Part shown: positions 57,084-64,000 of the stretch, in pieces
Layout of the letters: each line of letters opens with the position of its first letter
Position numbering within the stretch: position 1 is the first letter of the stretch
Assembly (NCBI RefSeq): GCF_000379765.1
Contig: NZ_KB903498.1
Location: 282,148-346,147, forward strand
Source of the DNA: Flexithrix dorotheae DSM 6795
GTDB lineage: Bacteria > Bacteroidota > Bacteroidia > Cytophagales > Flammeovirgaceae
Length of the DNA: 64,000 nt
Direction of reading: 5' to 3'
The notes under the pieces: generated by a model
The model's database searches: none
Told to the model about the DNA's origin: nothing
Seen by the model: the letters and a program-made list of their open reading frames with translations, nothing else
Made by a program: the position numbers and the translations under genes

Positions 57084-58043
57084 TTACCAGAAATGCTGAG
57101 GACAAAATATTTTATCACGGTTAAATAGCCTGAGGCCTATGCTTATTTCATGATTCCCATGGCTATTGGCAGAAATAGAATTTCCTAAACCTGTGGCATA
57201 ACTATAGGAAACATCCAGGTAATCATTTACCAATAATCTGGAAAACAGGATAAATTCATTGGCTGTTCTCCAGGAAATGCCAGCCCAAATTTTTTGGTTA
57301 AATCCGGCTGTTAAATTGAAATCGGTAGTTAAGGGTAGAGTAGAAAAGTATTTGACAAGGGTGCTGGTTGCCAGTTCAAACTTAGGCAGGAAAACAAGTT
57401 TATAGCCAGCTGAAAATAAAAAATGTTGATGGTCTGACGGAGAGGTTTCTGATTGATTTGAGAATCTGTTGAACAGGGAAATTCCCGAAAAGTATTTTTC
57501 ATTGCTTAGCCAAAGTCCCAGTGAAACCACCGTATGGTGCTGGTTGGAAAATTGACCGGTAACAGGATCACCAGGATTGGCAAAATTGAGCATATTCTGG
57601 TTAAGTCTGTTCGATTGCATACCGCCTGAAAATCCGGCAGAAAGCAATGTTTTTGGGCTAATGGGTAAATGATAAGCATAGTTGAGATTCCATTCATTTT
57701 GCTGGAATGGTCCAATCTGGTCATTGAAAAAAGTAGCTCCGATACCATGTTGAGGAGATACTTTTGGGTTATTCGCAATTGGCAGAAATGGTTTTTTCCT
57801 GCGATTGGTAAGGATGTTTAATGGTGTTTGAATAGAGAAATAGGCTGTAGAAGGAGCTCCTTCAATTCCCGACCACTGTTTTCTGTAGCCAACCCGTGCC
57901 GAAAGAAAATCTTCAATGCCGGTAATGGCTGGATTAATCAGCATTCCATTTTGAATATAATGCTGATACTGCGGACGTTGCTGAGCCATACTAACAATTG
58001 AAAGCAGGATTAGCAGAAATGGAATTAGCCTTATCGTTTTCAT
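57084..58043 (-). CDS. PorP/SprF family type IX secretion accessory membrane protein
   Basis: 319 residues with signal peptide MKTIRLIPFLLILLSIVSMAQ. The N-terminal QRPQYQHYIQNGMLINPAITGIEDF is diagnostic of PorP/SprF, and the beta-rich body fits an outer-membrane barrel. The stop of the large CHU_C gene upstream is only 4 bp before its start, so the two are co-transcribed. PorP/SprF proteins are typically found next to a type-B-sorted secreted protein and attach it to the surface. Confidence 0.92.
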   Translation of the reverse strand: MKTIRLIPFLLILLSIVSMAQQRPQYQHYIQNGMLINPAITGIEDFLSARVGYRKQWSGIEGAPSTAYFSIQTPLNILTNRRKKPFLPIANNPKVSPQHGIGATFFNDQIGPFQQNEWNLNYAYHLPISPKTLLSAGFSGGMQSNRLNQNMLNFANPGDPVTGQFSNQHHTVVSLGLWLSNEKYFSGISLFNRFSNQSETSPSDHQHFLFSAGYKLVFLPKFELATSTLVKYFSTLPLTTDFNLTAGFNQKIWAGISWRTANEFILFSRLLVNDYLDVSYSYATGLGNSISANSHGNHEISIGLRLFNRDKIFCPQHFW

Positions 58044-58047
58044 AGTT

Positions 58048-61000
58048 TCAATGTAAAATACTCACATGTCCTGTAATAGTTTCCTGGTCTGGAGCGATGC
58101 TCAAAACATAGAAATAAGTACCCACCGGAAGCAGTTTCCCCTGAAATGTGCCGTTCCAGGGCTGTTCATAATTATTGGTTTGAAATACTGCAGCTCCCCA
58201 TCTGTCAAATATTTTCAGGTTTGTAAAAGTTTTATCTGGCAAGCCTTTTATTTCCCATACATCATTAATTCCGTCATTATTTGGGGTAAACACATTGGGA
58301 ATATTCAGATCCTCTTCCATTTCGGGTGCTTCCTCTTCGGTTTCTGTATCCGGTTCAGTAACTTCTACTTTTATTTGCCTTTCAATTACACAACCGGCTG
58401 CTGTGGTAATTCGGACTGTATAGATGGTAGTATTTTCAGGTTGGGCAACCGGATCAGGCACATTGGAGTCGTTCAGGGAATTTGCAGGTTTCCACTCATA
58501 AGTTTCCCCACCAGCAGCAGACAATTGAATTTGTTCTCCTAAATTAATCAGGGTATCTTTTGAAATTTCAATTACAGTTTTCTCCAACTCTACCAGAAAA
58601 ATTTCGGAAAAAACCTGCTCACAATTTCCCTCCGCCAGTACCTTATAATTTCCTGGCTGGTTCACCTGTAGCGAAGAATTATTCTTTCCAATGGGTTTAT
58701 CTTCCCAATACCAGGTATAGTTTATTCCTTGTTCAGGATTGAAATTCAGGATGGAGGATTGTCCCTCACAAATAAGGTTTTCTCCCTCAATTACTGGTGC
58801 ATTTATGGTTTCCGGTGGGATTGTTAAAGTGTAAACTTCACTTTCCGCTTGTCCACATTCCGTAGTGGCTACCACTTTATAATCACCCTGCTGACTGGCT
58901 AATAAAACCTGATTGGAATTTTCAGGAATTAGCGTTCCATCCAAAAACCACTCATATGTATTTGCTGAATTGAAATTTTCAATTGAAAGTGTCACCGTAT
59001 CACCTACACAGTTCACATCATTTCCAATAATTGCCGGCTGGGGAATTTCAATAGTTTCAAAATCCAAAGTTACTTTCTCAGAGATTAGAGTTTTACAGAT
59101 TCCAAATTCAAATACCTGATATTCTCCATCCAGATTGGTTTCCAGCTGGCTTACTGGTCCGGTTTGCAAGGTATCAGTATCATTGAGTATCCACAGATAA
59201 TCTGAATCTATCCGGGGGTTTGTAATCCTGATTCTTTTAAATTCGGAAGTACAGGAAACATTTTCGATTTCCAGAATGGGAGGTGCTTGTTGGTCAGGAG
59301 AAATTAAAGTGATGACATTGCTGCTTTTCACATCGCAATTTCCATTTATTTCCAGGTAATAATTTCCAATTTCCATGGCTTCCAGGCGGGTAGAATTTGC
59401 GTCTAAAATTGGTTCATCATTAAAATACCATTGAAAAGAAACCTGAGATTGCGGGTTAACCCACCTCAACTCAGTAGGAATATTTTCACAAATTACATCT
59501 TCTCCTTCAATCTGAGGTTTGAGCAAGGCCGGCTGTATTTGTACTTCGAAACCTTCGCTTAGCAATTCCCCACAATCGTTGGAAACGGCAACAGTATAAT
59601 TTCCTGGTTGATCTGCATTAATTTCGGTTAAATTATTTCCGGAATTTTCAATTAAAATGCCATTTCTAAACCAATTATAGTTCAAACCTTCCAGGACATT
59701 TTCCACTTTTAGGTTACTACTCCCAGCAGGGCAAAAAGTATTTTCTCCGGTTATTTCTGGCTTTTGCAGCAGAGTTGGTTCAAAAACTTCTATGGGTTCA
59801 CTTGAAAATACCTCACAATTTACACTGACTGCAACACTATAAATACCCGGCTCATAAGCAATGATTTTGGAGTTGGAGGTGCCTACAGGATCATTATTTA
59901 GAAACCACTGATAAGCAGCACCGGGTACTGTATTGGTAGAAAGTTCAGGAAATTCTCCGGGACAAATATTTAGGGAGGTAATGTTGATTTCAGGTGGGGT
60001 GGCTTGTGTCTCTTCAAACCGCATGTTGTCCAACAAAACATAATCCCGGCTACAGCCCGGGTACAAAGCCGCTACAATTTGAATGTGGGTAAAATTTGCT
60101 GTGGGTTGAAAACCGGCTGTAAAAGTTTTCCAATCCGACTGGTCACCAATTGCCGGAGATTTCCATAACAATTCCGCTCTTTCACAAACATCATTTCCTC
60201 CCCAAATCTCAATACCTCCACAACCCCTAAAATCCCCGGGTTCTGCCAATGGGTTGGCCAAATCCAATAGTATTTGATAATCATTTCCGGCAATAAATGG
60301 AGTATTAAGGGCCTGCCCGATTCCTTCCTGATAATCATTTCCTGTACCGCCCGGAAATGCAGTAATGCCTACGTATGTGTTTCCACTCGCAGGTACTAAT
60401 GATGTTTTTGGGTTATTTGCTGGTTGAACATCCGGGGAAACAGGTCCAAAGATGCCTTCTTCACCACAAATTTCCCAACCAGAAGGGGCTTTGTTATTTC
60501 CGGCAATATCTTCAAAATCGGGATTTGCGAAATCTGGTAATACAGCTGTGGGATTGCAATTATTTTCACCAGTGCATTTTTCAATAATAAAAAGGAATTC
60601 AACACTTTCACCAGGCAGAGAAGTGCCCACCACAAAATTATAGGAAATTCCTGCCTGAAGCTCAAGTCCATCCAAGGCAGGGTTTTCTCCTTCCTGATTA
60701 AATGAGGAGGCTATACAATCTCTAAAAGGCTCACATTGTGTGGTAACGAACAAGCCCAGAGGCTTTTGTTGTAAGTTGGATACCTGAATATTTACGCATT
60801 CATCTGCTGCGGGAACATAAGTGAAAACCATTTCTTTTCCCTGAAAAAAAGCAGGATTACAGGATTCCTTTCCTAAAAAATCGTTGATACCATTTCTGGT
60901 ATCGAAATAGCCTCTTGCAGGTTGTTTGTAAAATGGAAGTTGATTAATAATCATATCCCCACAAGCATCACCGGTTCCGGTGCAGATGGCATCAGGAATT

Positions 61001-62322
61001 TTGGTGATCAGGTTTGAAGAAGACTGAGCGGTTTTGCATCCATTGTCTGCTACTACAAAATAGTTTCCCGGCTCTCTGGTCATATACATCCTGCCTTCTG
61101 CAATAGGTCTGGGAATACCGGTTTTGTACCATAAATAGGCCACTCCATTTATGGGATTTTCTACTGTAAGAATTGCTTCTTCTTCCAGGCACAATTCTGC
61201 TCCTCCCGATACAACAGGACGCTGGGGAGTTGGTCCGTCTAAAATCTCAAATGGAAGACTATTGATTTCCCCACAAACACTTTCTGCCTTTACAAAATAA
61301 TTTCCTGGCAGTACTGGAGAAAAGGAGTTTCCAGTTCCCAGTAATTCGGGATTTCCTTCTGCAAACCACTTATAACCGGTATTTTCGACTGGGTTATTTA
61401 CCTGAATAATTATAGATTCTCCATCTCCACAAAGTATATTTTCCCCAATAATAGCCGGAGGTTCAGGGGCATTTCCCGGCTGTATCTGGAAAGGCTGGCT
61501 AGTGGCTTCCCCACATGCTGTAATCAGGGTGACGGTATAATTGCCCGGTTCATTTATTTCGATAAAGGCATTTTCATTTTCCTGCAACATATTTCCATCC
61601 TTTTCCCATCTGAAAACCGCATCTTCCACTGGAGAGGTATAAATGAAGGAATTATTCCCACAAATGGTTTTGGAGGTTGCATTTATGGTTGGTGTGGGCA
61701 CGGTATTATTACTGTAAGGCCTGATATTATCAGCCAATAGTTGTCCTTCACCACAGCTGCTTTTTGCCCTTAAGATAAGGTAGCGGTAATTATTGTCTGC
61801 TGTAAATTGAATCAGGTATTCCTGCCAGTTATTTGAATTTTCAATATTTCCGGATTGCCATAGCAATGTTTCATTATTACTGCAGCCATCACCACCAAAA
61901 ACCCGCAATTCCATGCAATCCTCAGGGCTCGCTTTTTTCAAGTCAATTAACAAGGCATAATTGGTATTGGTAGCTAAGGCCGGGTTGACAATTATTCCGG
62001 TTCCTGAGGATTGATCGTTGGTCTGATTTGAAGTGAAAATAAGGAAAGTTTCTCCTTCGGTGGCATTGGCATTGATATTCAAACAATTGCCTCTGGAAGC
62101 CACAGGAAAAGGTCCTGGTCCAATGGTGGAAAACCCGCAATTATTCCAGGGAATGGGCGGACCTACACAAATTCCTAAACCCTCAAATGAAGGATTTCTG
62201 ATTCCCGGATAAACAAAATTAGTGTTACAAGGGGATGGTAAGACGGGCAGCGCAGGAATTTTATCCTGAGCCAACAGATTAAAACTATGTAATAGGCATA
62301 CAATTAGTAGTAATCTTACCAT
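58048..62322 (-). CDS. Large secreted Ig-like repeat protein with gliding-motility C-terminal (CHU_C, type B) sorting domain
   Basis: 1424 residues with a signal peptide (LLHSFNLLAQ). Two receptor-like parts with a conserved start (NPSFEGLGICVGPPIPWNNCGF; NPDFEDIAGNNKAPSGWEICG) precede a long series of Ig/PKD-like modules with recurring Cys-containing phrases such as ENTFCPAGSSNLKVENVLEGL and GENLICEGQSSILNFNPEQGINYTWYW. The C-terminus matches the CHU_C domain: LNIPNVFTPNNDGINDVWEIKGLPDKTFTNLKIFDRWGAAVFQTNNY...PVGTYFYVLSI. It is exported by the type IX system and probably anchored by the adjacent PorP/SprF protein. An adhesin or matrix role is likely. Confidence 0.93.
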   Translation of the reverse strand: MVRLLLIVCLLHSFNLLAQDKIPALPVLPSPCNTNFVYPGIRNPSFEGLGICVGPPIPWNNCGFSTIGPGPFPVASRGNCLNINANATEGETFLIFTSNQTNDQSSGTGIIVNPALATNTNYALLIDLKKASPEDCMELRVFGGDGCSNNETLLWQSGNIENSNNWQEYLIQFTADNNYRYLILRAKSSCGEGQLLADNIRPYSNNTVPTPTINATSKTICGNNSFIYTSPVEDAVFRWEKDGNMLQENENAFIEINEPGNYTVTLITACGEATSQPFQIQPGNAPEPPAIIGENILCGDGESIIIQVNNPVENTGYKWFAEGNPELLGTGNSFSPVLPGNYFVKAESVCGEINSLPFEILDGPTPQRPVVSGGAELCLEEEAILTVENPINGVAYLWYKTGIPRPIAEGRMYMTREPGNYFVVADNGCKTAQSSSNLITKIPDAICTGTGDACGDMIINQLPFYKQPARGYFDTRNGINDFLGKESCNPAFFQGKEMVFTYVPAADECVNIQVSNLQQKPLGLFVTTQCEPFRDCIASSFNQEGENPALDGLELQAGISYNFVVGTSLPGESVEFLFIIEKCTGENNCNPTAVLPDFANPDFEDIAGNNKAPSGWEICGEEGIFGPVSPDVQPANNPKTSLVPASGNTYVGITAFPGGTGNDYQEGIGQALNTPFIAGNDYQILLDLANPLAEPGDFRGCGGIEIWGGNDVCERAELLWKSPAIGDQSDWKTFTAGFQPTANFTHIQIVAALYPGCSRDYVLLDNMRFEETQATPPEINITSLNICPGEFPELSTNTVPGAAYQWFLNNDPVGTSNSKIIAYEPGIYSVAVSVNCEVFSSEPIEVFEPTLLQKPEITGENTFCPAGSSNLKVENVLEGLNYNWFRNGILIENSGNNLTEINADQPGNYTVAVSNDCGELLSEGFEVQIQPALLKPQIEGEDVICENIPTELRWVNPQSQVSFQWYFNDEPILDANSTRLEAMEIGNYYLEINGNCDVKSSNVITLISPDQQAPPILEIENVSCTSEFKRIRITNPRIDSDYLWILNDTDTLQTGPVSQLETNLDGEYQVFEFGICKTLISEKVTLDFETIEIPQPAIIGNDVNCVGDTVTLSIENFNSANTYEWFLDGTLIPENSNQVLLASQQGDYKVVATTECGQAESEVYTLTIPPETINAPVIEGENLICEGQSSILNFNPEQGINYTWYWEDKPIGKNNSSLQVNQPGNYKVLAEGNCEQVFSEIFLVELEKTVIEISKDTLINLGEQIQLSAAGGETYEWKPANSLNDSNVPDPVAQPENTTIYTVRITTAAGCVIERQIKVEVTEPDTETEEEAPEMEEDLNIPNVFTPNNDGINDVWEIKGLPDKTFTNLKIFDRWGAAVFQTNNYEQPWNGTFQGKLLPVGTYFYVLSIAPDQETITGHVSILH

Positions 62323-62428
62323 TGGGGAATGACATTAAGCTAAAAATATGGGTATAAAATGACTGAATAGGAACCGAAAGCCGGACAATGTCCTGGCTTT
62401 CGGTAAGGATTAACAGGTTAAAATATGC

Positions 62429-64000
62429 TTAGTCTTTTATAAAGCGTATCAATTGTCGGCCCTGGGTGCTGGAGTCTACGCTTAGGATGTAAATTCCTCT
62501 TTGCAGACTGCTTACATTTAGCTGGAAATTATTTAAATTATAAGTGGTCTTAAATTTTTCTGAAAGGAATAATCTTCCATTTAAATCCAATACTCTTATT
62601 GTAATCTGATCATTTTCCCTTGCTTTAAGCTCCAGGTTAATTTGCTCAATGGCTGGATTTGGATAGAATCTCAGGTTATCTTTTGATAGATTTTGAGCAT
62701 CAAAAGCATTTCTTTGGGAAGAGTTGCCAACTGTTTTGTCTACCAATTCGATTTTTATAGTAAGTGATTTTCCTTTGGTTCCATCTTTAAGAATTGGAGA
62801 AGCCGTGATGGTGTACATACCTGGTTCTGGCTTCCACTCGTAATAATCTCCCCCTGAATCACCAATCAGTGCATATGGGAAAACTCTTTCCACTCTGAAA
62901 CCTTCATGATCATTTAGATCGAATTGTACCGACATGATTTCTTCACTATCGATATTCAGGTCGGCCCTGATATTGATTAAGGTTGTGAGATGAATGACAT
63001 CTCCGTCAAATATTTCCGTAATTTCCTCATCTGTGATGGCATCGATTAAGGTAAATCCGGTTACTCCTCCTCCTGTTGAAATTACACTGAAGCTGATAGA
63101 AAGGGCTTTTCCTTCTTCACCTGAAGCCACACTTTTTGTATATGGAGTAGCTGTAACCGTATACTCTCCAGCTTTTAAATCCATTTCGTAGTAATTGCCT
63201 CCCACATCTCCGAATAATGCATATGGGAATACATTTTCAATCCTCGCATTATCATTTTCATTCCAGCCAAACTTCACACTTCCTACTTCTTTTGGACTTA
63301 CATTGGCTCTGATGTTGAATTTTGTAGCACTAATTTTTGAAAGGTCTATTTCCATGCCCTCAGTGATTTCGAACAGGTCTTCATTGGTTTCAGCATTTAC
63401 TAAAGTAAAACTGGTTACCATATCAGCAGGAGGTAATAAAACTTTATCGATCACATGAATTACGCCATTACTGGCAATAATATCAGCTGGGGAAATATTG
63501 GATTCATTCACCATAATACCCATATCACTTACTTTGAAGGTAACCATTCTTCCATTAAAGGTTTCAGCCATCTGTCCATCACTCAAAGCATTGGAGTAAG
63601 TCTTTCCACCAAGCACATGATAAAGTAAAATAGGGGTTAAGGCTTCTTTTGAAAGGTCGGCAATTCCCGAAACCCCAAGTGCATCAAACAACATTTCAAA
63701 TGCGGTATTAGTTGGGGCAAAGACAGTTAAATCATCATCACCGGAAAGGGCATCTACTAAATCGGCTTTTACCACAGCTTCTACCAAAATGCTAAAATCA
63801 GGATTCCCAGAAGCAATTTCTACAATGTTCATTGGTGGAATTAACACCATATCAATCACATGAATTACACCGTTTGAAGCGATAATATCAGTAGCTACAA
63901 TATTGGAATCATTAATTTTAGCACCCTCGTCTGAAATGGAGAACTGCACATCATCCCCTTTGAGGGTAGTTGCTACCAACCCATCACTTAGGCTTGAAGC
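62429..64000 (-). CDS. Fasciclin-domain protein with type A sorting domain, 5'-truncated by window edge
   Basis: The frame is open to the right edge (a TTG at 63979 is not a real start; upstream codons read ASSLSDGL, as in fasciclin repeats). The visible part, about 520 residues, holds the end of one fasciclin (FAS1) domain, a full second one (DFSILVEAVVKADLVDAL...DIIASNGVIHVIDKVLLPP), two tandem ~100-residue beta modules (ENVFPYALFGDVGGNYYEM; ERVFPYALIGDSGGDYYEW), and a C-terminal type A sorting domain (LRFYPNPAIEQINLEL ... LQRGIYILSVDSSTQGRQLIRFIKD). It is an exported, surface-associated adhesin-type protein. Confidence 0.92.
   Translation of the reverse strand, partial: ASSLSDGLVATTLKGDDVQFSISDEGAKINDSNIVATDIIASNGVIHVIDMVLIPPMNIVEIASGNPDFSILVEAVVKADLVDALSGDDDLTVFAPTNTAFEMLFDALGVSGIADLSKEALTPILLYHVLGGKTYSNALSDGQMAETFNGRMVTFKVSDMGIMVNESNISPADIIASNGVIHVIDKVLLPPADMVTSFTLVNAETNEDLFEITEGMEIDLSKISATKFNIRANVSPKEVGSVKFGWNENDNARIENVFPYALFGDVGGNYYEMDLKAGEYTVTATPYTKSVASGEEGKALSISFSVISTGGGVTGFTLIDAITDEEITEIFDGDVIHLTTLINIRADLNIDSEEIMSVQFDLNDHEGFRVERVFPYALIGDSGGDYYEWKPEPGMYTITASPILKDGTKGKSLTIKIELVDKTVGNSSQRNAFDAQNLSKDNLRFYPNPAIEQINLELKARENDQITIRVLDLNGRLFLSEKFKTTYNLNNFQLNVSSLQRGIYILSVDSSTQGRQLIRFIKD

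Noticed and set aside
1..64000. tRNA or rRNA genes
   Set aside because: No cloverleaf or rRNA-like stretch was recognised on either strand by eye.

Overview
The window reads as a Bacteroidota replicon, most likely from the Cytophagia (Cytophagales or relatives). The support is two SusC/SusD pairs, an ECF-sigma/FecR signalling unit, type IX secretion sorting domains, a PorP/SprF protein, a DUF5686 outer-membrane protein, several lipoproteins with SxC-type signal ends, and low GC. No rRNA or tRNA gene was seen. Species cannot be decided from the sequence. 

Layout. (1) 1-16.4 kb: the 3' part of a GH92 alpha-mannosidase, a small unknown gene, then ECF sigma, FecR anti-sigma, SusC with STN domain, and SusD. 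A two-subunit molybdenum oxidoreductase (IorA/IorB-like), a stand-alone anti-sigma N-terminal domain and a GH78 alpha-L-rhamnosidase follow. (2) 16.7-22.6 kb: a leftward operon of sugar isomerase, split transketolase (two subunits) and FGGY kinase, with a divergent DeoR regulator and a clear TTTCGTTT-type operator. The gene set matches the transketolase route for D-apiose better than any other pathway I know. (3) 22.9-32.4 kb: a multi-PAS histidine kinase, a secreted esterase-like hydrolase, two poorly known secreted proteins and a DUF5686 protein. (4) 32.4-39.5 kb: a replication and partition module. It has an AntA/AntB-type protein, a Rep initiator with an inverted-repeat operator, a small helix-turn-helix protein, about 20 iterons of consensus TGTCACCTTTGGCGCA with an AT-rich stretch, a GH127 gene, a ribbon-helix-helix-like protein, ParA, and a 7-bp tandem repeat. 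(5) 39.6-56.9 kb: a pentapeptide-type repeat protein, then a LacI-controlled sugar locus with LacI regulator, anomeric-kinase-like phosphotransferase, DUF5107/TPR protein, SusC/SusD, FG-GAP/ASPIC lipoprotein and FAD oxidoreductase. (6) 57-64 kb: PorP/SprF with a giant CHU_C (type B sorting) Ig-like protein, and a fasciclin protein with a type A sorting domain that runs off the window.

How it fits together. The window appears to cover the origin region of a secondary replicon (megaplasmid or chromid) rather than of the main chromosome: Rep, iterons and ParA sit among ordinary glycan-use genes, one of which (GH127) lies between the iterons and the par genes. The sugar genes (GH92, GH78, GH127, two Sus pairs, sugar isomerase/kinase/transketolase, LacI and DeoR regulators) suggest a plant- or algal-polysaccharide degrader, possibly of pectic material containing rhamnose, arabinose and apiose. 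The most noteworthy elements are the large iteron origin with an inner array phased at exactly 21 bp, the candidate apiose operon, the LacI operator pair, and the orphan anti-sigma domain.
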